Assembly (NCBI GenBank): GCA_001414345.1
Contig: LLCB01000080.1
Span: 62,001-126,000 of the forward strand
From: Hymenoscyphus infarciens
Lineage: Eukaryota > Ascomycota > Leotiomycetes > Helotiales > Helotiaceae
Reading direction: 5' to 3'
DNA: 64,000 nucleotides
A program made the position numbers and the translations under genes. Below the pieces are notes generated by a model that was not told where the DNA came from, ran no database searches, and worked only from the letters and a program-made list of their open reading frames with translations. Shown here piece by piece: positions 1-11,950 of the stretch; within the stretch, counting starts at the first letter, position 1, and each line of letters begins with the position of its first letter.

Positions 1-787
1 GTGGTGGGGGATTTAGTTTCAGTAATCCCGAGTCGATATTCTCGGAGTTTTTACGGGGACAGGCGGGTATGGGTGGTGGTGCCGGATTTGAGGATATTTT
101 TGACCAGATGCCAAAGTCGAGGAATAGTGGTGGAGGACGCTCGAGAGCCCAACAATTCGGTGCTGCGGAGGCAGCTTCGAGACATCGCGCCGCCACTCCA
201 GAGGTCACGACTGTGATGAGAGATCTCCCATTGACCTTGGAGGAGTTATTTAATGGTGTGCACAAGAAGATGAAGATCAAGAGGAAGGCATTCGACGACC
301 TGACCGGAAAGCGGACGGTACAAGACAAGATTCTAGAGATGGATATCAAGCCCGGATTGAAGAAGGGCAGTAAGATCAAGTTCAAGGGAGTAGGAGATCA
401 AGAAGAGGGCGGACAACAAGATCTCCACTTCATCGTCGAAGAGGTAAGCCCCCTGAATCCCACCATAATCTAAACATCTACTAACTTGACTAGAAAAAAC
501 ACCCTCTCTACACCCGCGAAGGCGACGACCTCCACCAAAGCATTGACCTTGACCTCAAAGAAGCCCTCACGGGCTGGAAGCGAACCGTAACCACCATCGA
601 CGGAAAACAAATCCAAATCGAGAAAGCCGGTCCCACACAACCCGGCTCCAAAGACAAATATCCAGGTTGGGGAATGCCACTTTCCAAGAAACCAACAGAA
701 CGAGGAGAATTCATCATCACATATAATGTCAAGTTCCCTACGACCTTGACTTTTGAGCAGAAGAGGAAGTTGAAGGAGATTTTGTGA
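1..787 (+). CDS. SIS1: SIS1-type (class B) DnaJ/Hsp40 co-chaperone, 3' part
   Basis: The window opens inside this gene. Reading frame 3 is open from base 3, and 244 residues are visible. Exon 1 runs to 443, an intron fills 444-493 (GTAAGC...CTAACTTGACTAG), and the last exon is 494-787 (TGA). The visible part starts in a Gly/Phe-rich linker (GGGFSFSNPESIF). It continues into the two beta-sandwich substrate-binding domains (DLPLTLEELFNG, GSKIKFKGVGDQ, then KDKYPGWGMPLS) and ends with the C-terminal helix LTFEQKRKLKEIL used for dimerisation. There are no CxxCxGxG zinc repeats, so it is class B (Sis1/DNAJB1), not Ydj1-like. Known role: delivers misfolded clients to cytosolic Hsp70 and stimulates its ATPase. 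The J domain with HPD lies upstream of the window and cannot be checked. Confidence 0.93.
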
Positions 788-1871
788 CGTGATGGATGGG
801 TTGGGGGATGGCGTGGTCTCGTACGATATTATGGGAATGGAACTGGAGGGTGATTAAGGACTTTCCGAGGTGTCATTTTTGATGGATAACAAAGCCATTT
901 GTTTTTGTGATCGTGGAACATTAAGGGTTTTCTTTTGCATGCATCATTTTTGAGCAACAACAGGTGTTTTCAGGCGTGTGGAGCAGGATGGATTATTTGA
1001 CTGGAAGGACCAAGAGGGAATGTCGACTTGATGAATGAGAAATATGATAAGATGAGTCTACTAAGAACGATGGTTTACTGTACACCTGCTTTATCTTTGT
1101 GACCTTTTCATTTCTTCTTTGTTGATATTTATTCTTCAAGGTTAGACTTTTTAATAGACCCTTTTCGTGACGGCGAGATAATCTTGGTACATTGCGTTTC
1201 TATGTCTCTCTAGGAATCGTCTAATCTGAAACCCGCTTATGCATTTGGGTTACTTCCTGTTTAATTGTTGACTCGCAATCTCCTATCGCAATCTCCTATT
1301 TCACTCCCAAATCGTGGTGTTTAGCTTCCTCGTCGTTTGTTGCCTACAACCTACCCACAAATATCACAATTTGGCCTTGAATTTCATGCTTGGATGACTT
1401 GGTAATTGACAAAATACTCAAGACTCTTGCGGTGGAAAATGGTAATAGACCAATGCATAGTGTACAGAATTTTAGGAGTGGCTTTCTATCTGAAACATAC
1501 GATCACTTAACATGTGGGTATGTATAGGTAAGTGAAAACTTTCCCTTTGTCCTACATTACTTACTGGTAGGTATAGAATCCCTGGCGAGAACGGTATAAA
1601 AATCTTTGAACTGTGTTTTGATACTAATCTGCGTGAATAGTTCAATAATTCTTCTATATATATATTTACTCTTATTTAAGAACCTTAGCAAAATAGTTAG
1701 TGAATTCAATATAACACGCCCCCCGCCCCCCACATAGAATGGCTGCTGGTTTCCCGTAGTTTCCAGTGACTCAGTGTCCGCTGGCACAGTCCACAACATT
1801 CGAAGCGTCAGCCCTCCCCTTTCGATATACTCTGAGCAGTCCCCACACCAATCTTGCAATCATCAACGAAA
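788..1871. other. intergenic region, no gene seen
   Basis: This is the 3' flank of the Hsp40 gene and the 5' flank of the next small ORF. I see no long open frame with family features and no RNA gene. The stretch 1600-1720 is locally AT-rich and includes a short C-rich run near 1718-1731. Confidence 0.5.
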
Positions 1872-2333
1872 ATGGAATCTCGGCCACGAAAACGACCACG
1901 CTCGGATAATCTCCCAGTGGAAGAACTCTTCAGTCTCCCCTACAGGCTTCCCAAAACGTTGAACACACTTCACATCTCGGATTGCGACGCGCAAAACAAG
2001 TCACCACTTTTCAGCACTATCAGCCCCGAGGTTAGAAAACAGATCTTTGACTTGGTCTTACAACCAGTCGGACTTCCAGGAAATGAAGAAGCACTGAGTG
2101 CAAAAATGAAAGCAAGGAGGAATACGACTTTGGGGGGTGAACGATCGAGTTGCACACCTTACACGGCGCTTTTGGGAACTTGTCGGTTGGCGCATGTGGA
2201 GTGGAGGGAGCTTCTAGTGTGGAATTGGGAGCTTGAGTTTTATGGAAGATGCGTGAGATGGGGAAAGCAGAATACTTTACAGACTCGCCGTGCTTATAGC
2301 ATGTTCTTTCGCTTTCCATTTCTCGGGCTTTAG
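1872..2333 (+). CDS. small F-box-like/2EXR-type hypothetical protein
   Basis: A single-exon ORF of 153 aa from the ATG at 1872 to the TAG at 2331-2333. An in-frame TTG at 1854 is not a likely start. The N-terminus is basic (MESRPRKRPRSDN, nuclear-signal-like). Residues around SPLFSTISPEVRKQIFDLVL match the pattern of the fungal 2EXR/DUF7730 class, an F-box-like helix of the form LP.EIR..IY.LVL. These families are large and mostly uncharacterised in filamentous ascomycetes. Typical members run past 250 aa, so this copy is either short or its 3' exon is missed or lost. The last residues (YSMFFRFPFLGL) look like read-through into non-coding sequence, so a donor site may lie before them. Function unknown. 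Confidence 0.45.
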   Translation: MESRPRKRPRSDNLPVEELFSLPYRLPKTLNTLHISDCDAQNKSPLFSTISPEVRKQIFDLVLQPVGLPGNEEALSAKMKARRNTTLGGERSSCTPYTALLGTCRLAHVEWRELLVWNWELEFYGRCVRWGKQNTLQTRRAYSMFFRFPFLGL

Positions 2334-3315
2334 AAATTCCGATTTACCTTGATGGGGCGGGGTGTCCCCATTGGTTATTACGCCTCACATTGTAATCTAG
2401 ACACTTACTAGAATAATAGCCTGGCTTTACCATTCTGTAGTAAATTCTCCACTAGATTAATTTCCTACCAATCGAAAGGTTTCCACCAACAACATCTTTC
2501 CAACCATAACAACGAAAAAAAGAAAAGGAATAGGAAAAGGAAAAGGAATAGGAAAAGGAAAAGGAAAAGGAGGACCCCACCTCTTGCCAAGGGCATCTAA
2601 CATCCCTTCGCTTGAAAAGGAACAAGGAAAAGAAACGCAACTCTCTCGTTCAGAGAGAACAGCTTCCAAGTTTCCAAGTCACAAAGTTCGAATTTCGCAA
2701 GACTAATCACCTTTCCCCCCCCCCCCCAAATACTACCATCCTGTTTTTCACATCCCAATTCAAGAGTAAGAAGGAAACTAGCACCACAAGAGATGGGGAA
2801 GCAAGCATCCAGAAACCAAACGACAAAGTATGTTTGCAAGTTCACGAAGGACAAGTAATGGAATAATAATAGTTGTAGTGTTTCTGTATCCTCCAGAACA
2901 AAGCGGGAGAAGCATGGATTAGTTCAACCAGAAACAAGCCGAGGCAGTATCCCCCACTCTTATGAGTCCGCTTTTGATGTGTCTTCGTATTAAAGCACGT
3001 CAAGTGTCACCAACATCACAAAGCAAGCAGGAGTTTCAGCAAGTCAGATATTAAATTCCATTTTTCTATTCATCCCGTCTTTATTGCCAAGAATGCTCAA
3101 GATGCTAGTTAATTATGAAGGGTATATCCCACTCATCATCCACGGTACAAAATCTAACAAGTATAGAACTAAAACCCAAAAACGCCAAACAAGATGCAAA
3201 AAAAAAGACAAAATGGAAATATGATGTATGCAGAGACAAAAATACAGACGTAGGTTGAAAAATCTTCAAAAATAATTCCTACAGCCTTTCTAAAACAGAC
3301 AATCACGTCTCACAA
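2334..3315. other. intergenic region with low-complexity tracts
   Basis: Lies between the small ORF and the converging glucanosyltransferase gene, and must include both 3' UTRs. It contains a purine tract and a run of C near 2716-2727. No convincing gene: the open frames across the purine tract are low-complexity. Confidence 0.5.
2513..2573. repeat. purine tract, (GGAAAA)n/(GGAATA)n
   Basis: An imperfect hexanucleotide array of AGGAAA-type units, about nine copies, with occasional GGAATA variants. It is all purine on the plus strand apart from the T in those variants. A simple repeat, probably slippage-generated. Confidence 0.85.
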
Positions 3316-5074
3316 TTACAGAAGAAGCATTCCCATACCCGCAGCTCCTGCAACAACAACATAAGCACTCATACTGAGCAGACCCAAATTAAAGGCTGGC
3401 ACACTCAAGCTCCCAGCAGCAGCCTTGGAGGTAGAAGAGCCCTTAGAAGAGGAAGTACTTCCAGTTCCAGTAGGAGCCGTAGTAACGGTTCCCGTCCCAG
3501 CAACACCAGCTTGATTGATCAAGCCCGAGCAAGACGAGCTAGTAGAAGCACTCTGAACCTTGGCATTTCCTCCAAAGTCACAAGCAGTAGAAGCCTTGTT
3601 CTGGCTCTGATAATACTGATCCATAGCAAAAGACAACTGTTGAGAACCAGTGCACATGGAGTAAGAACCATAGACACCGGTGGTACCGTTGGCGGTTATT
3701 CCGAGACAGGCTTTGGAGTCGAGACCGCAGACGGTGGAGAAGAGAGTGGCGGTTTGGTTGCTGGTTAGTCCGGAGTTGGCGACGCAGCCGAGGGAGGAGA
3801 CCATGCAGGTGCAGACGTCGGTGTTGGCGATGGGTGGGAGGTTGGAAGATGCTGCCCAGGCGGTTCCGGAGGTTGGGCAGGCGGAGGCGGCGGTGTTGCT
3901 TACGACGTAAGCGGCGGAGGCGGTGCTGCTTGGGGTTGCTTTTGCCAATTGTGCTTGGAGGGTGGAGAATTTTGGAAGCTTGCTGGCGACGGTCCCGCTG
4001 AGGGAAACAACACCTGGAGAGCTCATCAGCAAATACTCGAAAGGTCAATGAAGAATTGCTTACCATAATTATTGGCTTCTTGGAAGTACATGTACATGAT
4101 ACCACCAGACCAGACATTGGTCATGTTGGGACCGTAGAGAGCCTCGACCTCCGTGAAAGGGTGGGGTTGAACAGTGTTGCATCCGTACTCGGCAAAGAAT
4201 GCTGGGACGTTGTAGTTGGCGAATTCCTTGGTTCTTTGATCATAACCCGAGTTGGTGAAGGAAGAAGCTCCACACCAAGAGTAAATGTTGTATCCCCAGA
4301 AATCGATAGAGTCGGAAGCATTACCACAGTTGAAGTACGCAGCCAAGTTATCACGGATGGAAGCATCATCGTTGGTAGCATATCCCACACCAATGGTTCT
4401 GTAGTTCTTGGTCTTGATATATGCCTTCATGTCACGAACAGCGGCCTTGACGAATGCACTGGCATCGGTGTTGGTGTTGTCGTTGGAAACCTCGTTTCCG
4501 GCAAAGAATCCCATGACGTTGGAGTAAGGAGCCAAGGTATCAATGACACCAGCGTAGGTTGCGAACAAATCGGTGTTCCATTTTGGCGTGGTTCGAACGA
4601 TGGAGTTCTTTGGGTTGGAAAGATCCTGGATGAGGTAGATGCCAGCGGCCTGGAGCAACTTCATGCAAGGAGCGTGGTCGAGGGTGGTGTTGATGGCGTA
4701 GACACGGATAACGTTGACACCAAGCTCTTTTAGGATCGGAACATCACGAGTACAGCCGGCCTCGTCGGCGAGGGGATCTAAGAAGGCACCGTCGGTAGTG
4801 GTGGTTCCATTGGTGCCGACATCCTGCTGGTAGGCAATTCCCTTGATGAAGAACTCGGTACCATTCTCGTAGAAGAAATGGGAGCCCTAAAATAATCCCA
4901 TCATGTTAGTATGATATCCATGGATAGCAATGATACATGACCAGTCATGGACGAGGGAGTAGATAGGTGGTGGTGTACCTTGGTCACGATGGGTGGTAAA
5001 TCGGCAGCGACAGACTGGGCGAAGAGCGCAGCTCCAAGGGCGGCTGTTGCCAGTGAGGCAAAGGAGGTCCTCAT
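3316..5074 (-). CDS. gel/GAS1 family: GPI-anchored 1,3-beta-glucanosyltransferase, GH72 with X8 domain
   Basis: Three exons on the minus strand: 5074-4979, 4886-4064 and 4013-3316, giving 538 aa. The N-terminus is a secretion signal ([20 protein letters not shown]). The GH72 domain follows, with the acid/base Glu in GNEVSND (about residue 164) and the nucleophile Glu in FFAEYGCN (about 265). Their 101-residue spacing matches yeast Gas1. Exon 3 carries a Cys-rich X8/CBM43 domain, a Ser/Gly/Thr-rich linker and a hydrophobic C-terminus typical of GPI attachment. Known role: cuts and re-joins beta-1,3-glucan chains in the periplasm, elongating the polymer made by FKS1. Both splice pairs are GT...AG and keep the frame (EANNYG|VVSLSG). 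The plus-strand open frames over it are shadows. Confidence 0.95.
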
Positions 5075-5990
5075 GATGATATGTGTGTGTATGATCTATT
5101 TATGTCGATAGGAAAGAAAGGACGGAAGCACTCAATGCGATTGATAGAAGAGAAGAGAAGTTCGTAAATCAAAGAGATGCAGCTACAGAACTCGTACGCG
5201 GTACGGAGTAATGAATCGGATCTGTCGACGTCGTGTCTGAAAAAATGGACAGACAGCGAAGGGGTTGGTTGGTGTTGTGTGTTGTTCTGTCGAGCAACGA
5301 TGGTAGAGAACGTCGAGAAATATTGTACAGTCAGAGATAGAGAGATGGTTGGAGTTGAAATTGGCATGAAAGCGCAAGAGCAAAGAAATGGGACGGAAGA
5401 CAGAAGGAGAGGGAGAGAGAGAAACAGAGAGAGAGAGAGAGAGATGCTCAAACAGAAATGTGGTCCTGGAACTGACCCGAGTTTCGAGATCCACGTCGTG
5501 ACTTCTGCAGGGTCCTTCAAGGGGATCCAGATCCTCCCCTCCCCACCGAGCCGAGGATGCGCCAGCCTGTGGTAGGCGAAGTCAAGCATTACCAGTGAAT
5601 CACCATCCGAAAAAAGAAAAGAATTGGAGCTGCTGCGCGGGGGGTTTGAATTTTCGCGCTTACGTTACGTGTAAAGGTGGGCGCAGCGAAAGAGACGAGA
5701 CGACCAATATGATCCATGATCCCAATTATAAAACACGAAATCCGATCTTGGTATTTGTTATAACCGCCAGAGAGTGCAGGTTGAGATTATAGTGATGGAT
5801 TAAAGTTGCAAGTAAGCAGGAGGAAGAAGGTTTATGTATATATGCTTTGCCAAGGTGTCACGTGCTAATCGCCTGACCAACAGTTTTGATCCACAGTCAA
5901 TATCTCTCGTGGAAGCTTTCGGAAGACGCCTATTTGTTTGGAGGTAAGAAAGGCTGGTCGCAAGAGAATCTCCTTAGGCTCGTGATCCTG
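5075..5990. promoter_or_regulatory. upstream region of the glucanosyltransferase gene, with (GA)n tract
   Basis: The 5' flank of the GH72 gene. A (GA)n-rich stretch at about 5400-5443 (pyrimidine on the coding strand) is the kind of tract common in fungal promoters. I see no gene; the open frames here are driven by the repeat. The region ends abruptly at the AT-rich block at about 5990. Confidence 0.4.
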
Positions 5991-7382
5991 CTGTATAAGA
6001 ATCGTGAAAGCTTTATTTATTCTATATAATTTTTATTACTTTTTATACTAAAAGACTATATTTTAATACTATATTTATATACTTTTATATCTATAATAAC
6101 GCTAATAGCTATATTACGCTTTACGCTAAGTAAGTGTTTTATATTACTTTATATAATATAATATTCTATATCTCTATTCTAGAACTCTAGGATTTCGAGT
6201 TACTATTAAAGAACTCTAAAAGATCTCTACTACGCTAGATCTATGAATTACTTTTACTGATTTTAGATATCTATAATATAGCTAAGCCTGCTGATTAGTC
6301 ATCGCCCGCTATTTAACTCTTCTTACTTCGTTCTAGACGAGATAATTACTATAGAAGCGAAATAACTTTTTATAAAAATTAGCTAAAAACTCTAATCGCC
6401 TAATCTAATAATCTACTCTTCTACTTATTACTATCTTATCTACGAGAGAGTCGGTTTTTTTAATTAGTCTAGCTAGATAATAGTAAATCCGAGCTTAAAA
6501 CTAGACGTTAGTTCTCTTAGTTTTAGAATATTATCTATAAATCTAGTAATAACTTAGCTAATTCTTGAGATTTTTACTTAAAAACTTTAGAAGTTTATAG
6601 CTCTTTATTTATATATTCTTTCTAGAAAGAATTTATCTTATTTCTATACTAATTTCTATAATACGTAAGTAGTTATAAAATAGGTTTTAATTCTCTAGAA
6701 GCGGATTATCTATTTATTTAGCTAGACTAATTAAAAAGTTAGACTAATTAAAAAAACCGACTCTTCTATAGATAGAATATTAGTAGAAAGAAGAGTAAGT
6801 TAGTAGATTCAGCGATTAGTAGTCTATAGAATATATAGTAATTATTTTATCTAAGACGAATTATATATAATATACGTAGTCTATAATAGATCTCTACTTA
6901 GAGAATTTAAGAGAAGTAGAGTTTTTCTCTACGTCTTATTTAACTAGTTATTATTTATATCTTTCTAGAGTAGTTTCTAACTTCTTTAAGTAAAGAAGTA
7001 TTAAATACGCTTTTTAAATTTATATAATTATATAGAAAATTAATTATATATTAATTACTACTAAAATTATTCCTCTACTATTTGATATAAAAAGAGTACT
7101 ATCTAATTATAGAATACTATTTACTTAATTCTCTATCTCTTTAGTTTATTATATAACTTATATACTTTAGTAGAACGCGGTTCTACTCTTATCTTTCTAG
7201 CTCTAATATAACTAAATAATTAAATTATTATCTTATTCTTTAAACTCTACTAAAGTATATAATAATATAGAACTTTAATAATAATTTACTTATAATCTTA
7301 TATTTAAAAAGCTCTACTATAAAAATAATTAATTTAGTATAGATTAGCTTATAATAGAAGTATATAAGCTAAATTTCCTCTA

Positions 7383-7433
7383 TCTACTTCTACTACTTCT
7401 ACTACTTCTACTACTTCTACTACTTCTACTACT
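7383..7433. repeat. (CTACTT)n-type microsatellite
   Basis: A near-perfect array of the nine-base unit CTACTTCTA inside RIP-mutated DNA. Confidence 0.8.
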
Positions 7434-7957
7434 AAAAAGTCTACTAAAAGAGCTTTAAAAGCTACTAAAAAAGCTCTTAAAAAGTAGGTCTCTTAAGTAT
7501 ACTCTATAGACGTGTTTCTATTAAATACGAGCTTATAGCTCTTTATAATTATAGAAATAATAATAATAGTAATAAGAGAGTAAGAGAGATTAGAAGAAGA
7601 GATAGAAAGAGAGATACTACTTCTTTATATAGAATAAGTAGTATAAATAGCTTTAATTTAGATTTTACTATCTTAGTACTTCTAAACTAGTTTTATAGTA
7701 TTATAGATTAAAGCTATCTAGATTTTAATATAATTCTAATCTAAAGAGAAGTAGTTTTAGACTAGACTTCTAATTACGTCTATATATAAGTTATATAATA
7801 AACTAAAGAGATAATTTATTTATTATAAAACGCTTGAAAATATCTTAAAAGTAGCTTAAGAATATTATATATAACTACTAAATAGAACTAGCTATAGATA
7901 TCTACTAGTTCTAGCTTTAAAATATAAGAAAAGTATTAATCTATAGAATTATAGATT

Positions 7958-9079
7958 ACGCTATTCTATTCTAACGCTAGCAGGGGCCCCTGGTATACTA
8001 AGAGCGCTACTACGTGATTCGCTCTCTTATTCTTCTATTTACTCTAGCCTCTAGTATACTAAGAGCGCTACTACGTAATTCGCTCTCTCGTTCTTCTATT
8101 TACTCTATTAGAAGCGTTTTGAAATCCTTTTATATTATTATTATTATATTTCTAAATACTGATACTCTAGAAACTATAGATATAACTTGAATTATTACTT
8201 AAAAGTGTCTAATACTTATAAAACACTTAAATATATACTTAACTAGTTAAACTAGCGAAACTAATAAAAATATCAATATCTCTAAAAAGTAGGAATAATC
8301 TCAGTTTTGCCTCCTTAGAGTATCGCTCAACTTCTAGACATATTCTAATAGTAATAGTATAAGGCACTTGTCTTTTCACTAGAGAGCTAGCCTCTTAGAC
8401 CCTCTAGTAGAAGAGATACTCTCTTATACTCTTCTGTTAAGATTAAGTATAATTTATATAATAAAGTAAATAAATTTAAGCCTTTTATCTATTTAATATA
8501 AATAGTAGATCGCTTGTAAATTAGTAGCTAGATATATCTATTTATAGGCGCTCGATCTAATACTAATACCTTAATATCGATATAACCTCTCAAGTTAACG
8601 CCTTTAATTCTACTACTTCTAATAATATAAATTATAGTACGCTAGTTAATAGAACGTAGTTAAATCGGATACTAGAAAAGGTAGAGGTATAGATAGAAGT
8701 TAATAAGTAGATTATTAGAGACTTTAGTATAACCTTTTACGAAAAGTAGTAGAAGAGTATACTACTTATAAAAAAGAGCAGCGTAAAGAGAAAGCGCTAG
8801 CCTAATTAGGCAATTAGTATATAATTAAGAAAAGTCCTTAGATTTAAGCTTTTTAAGCTTTAAATTAACTTTTTAGACGCTTTATTCGATCGTATATAGT
8901 TTATTAATTTATTATTATTATAAGCTTTATTTACTCTATTTATACTACTTTTTTAGGTAGGACTAGTTCTTTTTAAGAAGATAGTAGTAATTATTTTCTA
9001 GTAAGAGTGAATATATTGAAATTTCGCTAATTTTATACGCTAGCATAGTACCTATACTAGCGTTAGAATAGAATAGCGT
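7958..9079. repeat. 1.1-kb segment bounded by perfect 23-bp inverted repeats
   Basis: The 23 bases at 7958-7980 (ACGCTATTCTATTCTAACGC...) recur exactly as reverse complement at 9057-9079. The length and terminal inverted repeats suggest a small DNA transposon or MITE-like element, but no target duplication is evident and no transposase can be read. Just inside the left repeat is the palindrome AGGGGCCCCT, unusual in this AT-rich setting. Confidence 0.5.
7991..8110. repeat. 61-bp tandem duplication
   Basis: Two head-to-tail copies of a unit starting TGGTATACTAAGAGCGCTAC. They differ mainly by single transitions (for example ACGTGATT vs ACGTAATT, a TpG to TpA change as expected of RIP). Confidence 0.75.
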
Positions 9080-9775
9080 TTCCTAGAATAATAAATAAGT
9101 AGAGTTAATTAAGAAACACTTCGAGGTTAAGTTATTTATAGAGTAGAATCTAGAGAAGCTACTTATACTTAGTCTTAATAGTAAATAACTATAGAAGAAG
9201 AGATATATATATTCTATTAATAAACTTAGCGTCTTAGTACTATTTAAGCTTATTAATAGATTAGACTAAGTAGTGAATTATCTAATTTATCTTCTCTTAG
9301 CTTCTTATTTCTTTACTATAGTATAGATATAATAATATTAATATATATATATTAATATTATACTTTATCTTAGCTTTAATAGTCTTAAAAAGTTACTATT
9401 TACTAATTATTTCGTCTAAAATTACTTTATTAAAGTATAATAAGTAGAGCTATTTCTAAATTAACTCTTTAATATAAAATAAGTTAATAAGAAATTTACT
9501 TATATTATATTATAATCTAAGAGAGACACTTTTCTTAACTCTTCTATAGAGTAGAAATCGCTTTAAGCTTTCTAAAAGAGTTAGAATCTTTACTAATAAA
9601 CTATTATCTTTACTACTAAACTAACTACTTTCTTAAAAAATAAGTAGAAGATAACTTAATTTAGATATTTAAGAGAAGTTTTCTCTCTTAGACTTCTCTT
9701 CTATTATAAGTATAAAAGTACTATACTAGATTTATAGAAGTAAGAGATAGATAATTTCGAATTACTACTAATTAA

Positions 9776-10045
9776 GATAATAGTACGAACTATATACTAC
9801 TAGTAAAGAGATATATAAGAGTACGTATATAGAATAATATATACGATTACTAGGCTTAATAAAAATATAAAGAATAAATTAGTCTCTCTTTTAAGAGAGA
9901 GATTAAGTATCTATATATAGAAGTTTAGACTATATAGAGTCTATAACTAAAACTAAATAAATAAGTAATATTCGTCGGCTAATATAAATCTATAGACGTT
10001 TAAAAGCCTAAATAGTACGTAATCTTAGCTATTTAAGCTATTATA
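9776..10045 (+). mobile_element. decayed solo LTR of the TATAACGG-ended family
   Basis: Resembles the other LTRs of this family in order and spacing of several landmarks (TAGTACGAACTATATACTAC at the start, a TCGGCTAATATAAA core, TTAGCTATTTAAGC near the end), but heavily mutated. Candidate flanks are ATTAA and ACTAA, which differ by one C/T transition. Boundaries are approximate. Confidence 0.45.
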
Positions 10046-10990
10046 ACTAAGCTTAATATTAGATTCTTAAGAATAAGAGGTTTAAAGAGAATTATCTTAT
10101 TTAACGTAGACTCTTCTTCTTACGCTAGTAGATATAGAAGATACGATTTAGGTAATAGATAACTATAAGTATAGTAGATATATTCTAAATATTATATTAT
10201 TAGTACTTTTAGTAATTTTTTAAGAGCTTTAAATACTTTAAGAGTAAACCTTTTAAATACTTACTTCTAGTAGATTTAAGTACTTTAAGAGCTAGCTTTT
10301 TAAGTACTGACTTTTAGTAGATATTTAAGAAGCGTTAATTATAGAATAGATATTATAGTTTTTTCTATTTATATATCTTATTTACTATTTCTATTCTACT
10401 TACCTAGTAATAGAATTCTACTAAATTCACTTATAAAGATATTATTTACTAGATATATTAATATAGAGTTACTAACTAAGGTTATTATAAGAGTATAACT
10501 TAGTATATTAACGAAATAGAAGTTCTTATAAGAAGAGATAGAACTAGAACTAGATAAGTACTACTTATTACTTAAGAGATAGAGATCTCTTATAGAGACT
10601 AATTAGCTACGATTTATAATATAAAGCCTTTTAGATATTAAAGAAGATATAACACTTTTAAAAAAGAACTAAGTATTAGCTTTTTTTAAGTTAAAAACCT
10701 TATCTAAAGCTAAATTATATAAATATAATATAATTAAAAGCATTAGTTACTTTAGACTTAAATCTTTAAAAGATTAAAAAGAAGAGTATCTCTATCTTTT
10801 ATAAGATAGCTATTCTTTATATATCTCTACTTCTACTATTAGATATTATATATATAATAAGTATATTACTTTTATATCTTCTCTCTACTTATATCTTATC
10901 TCTTCTAATCTTATAATATTAGTCTCTTTAGTCTAGAAGCTTCACTTTATAAGAATAAAATCATATAGTAATTAAGACCTAGTAAAGAGT

Positions 10991-11344
10991 TATAATAGTA
11001 CGAAATATATACTACTACTAAAGAGGTATATAAGAGTACGTTTGAGACAGAATAATATACGTAAATACTAGGCTCTAATATAGAAGAAAAGGAAAAACTA
11101 GCCTTTTCTAACTCTAGGAGAGTAGGCTACTATATATAAGAGGTTTAGATAATATAAAAGAGTCTAAAACCGAATAGTAATATACATCGGCTAATATAAA
11201 AGCCTGAACTCTACGAAGTACGTCTAAAAGCCTAGATATATATAACCTTTCTAAAACAGATAATATAAAACAATAACAGCTGAAACCTTATATATAGCAG
11301 ATACTCCTAGCTATCTAGAATAGCTTAGATAGTAGGCTATTATA
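10991..11344 (+). mobile_element. solo LTR, TATAACGG-ended family, with 5-bp target duplication
   Basis: A 354-bp copy starting TATAATAGTACGAAATATAT and ending CTATTATA. It is flanked by identical AGAGT at 10986-10990 and 11345-11349, so the insertion is complete and is a solo LTR left by recombination between two LTRs. It aligns along its length with the LTRs at 43753-44115 and 47345-47707. Confidence 0.85.
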
Positions 11345-11950
11345 AGAGTATTTATTATATAAGAGCTATTCTTAGAAATCTATATAAAACTTAGCTTCGA
11401 GGCTTTGAACTAGTATTAGTACTAGTATTTAGAATATTATTACTACTATAATAATACTATTAAAACCTACTTTAATAAACACTATTTATATTACTTATAT
11501 TTTAAAGATATTATATAGTTTTACGATTTATATTATTAGTATTTTAATTAATATTATAGTAATATTACTATATTACTAAGACTACTAAGGAAAACAAATC
11601 TTTACTAATATAAATTAAGTTTCTCCTCTATAAACATAGTTCTAAGTATTATAGTTTTTTTCGATTATTATAAAAAGATAAACGTTAAGAAGAAGAAGAA
11701 GTAGAATAAGCTTAAATATAAATAGCTTCTTATATCGTACTATTAAAGTAGCTTTTTTATAGAGAATAAGAGTGGTTTCTAGTATACGAGTTAGTAAATA
11801 GTATACTATATAATATTACGATATTATAATAGTATAGTACTGAAAATAACTATATACTACTAGATTATTATAAAAGTATTAAGCTTAAGAATACTGTAGT
11901 ATTTTAACGTAATAATACTATTGCTAACACTGCTTTAAACTAGTATAGTA

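Larger units (their letters stand above)
5991..11950. other. AT-rich RIP-mutated block 1
   Basis: Base composition changes sharply near 5990 and back near 11950. TpA is very frequent, CpA and TpG are nearly absent, and stop codons fill all frames, while CpT, CpC and some CpG remain. This is the signature of RIP on repeated DNA. No intact gene is present. Recognisable contents, listed separately, are a CTT/CTA microsatellite, a 1.1-kb stretch bounded by perfect 23-bp inverted repeats, a 61-bp tandem duplication, and two copies of the TATAACGG-ended LTR. The rest is unassigned decayed repeat. Confidence 0.85.

Noticed and set aside
5071..5589. 172-codon minus-strand frame upstream of the GH72 gene and its plus-strand partner
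   Set aside because: Driven by the (GA)n tract in the promoter; no domain and no splice link to the GH72 gene.
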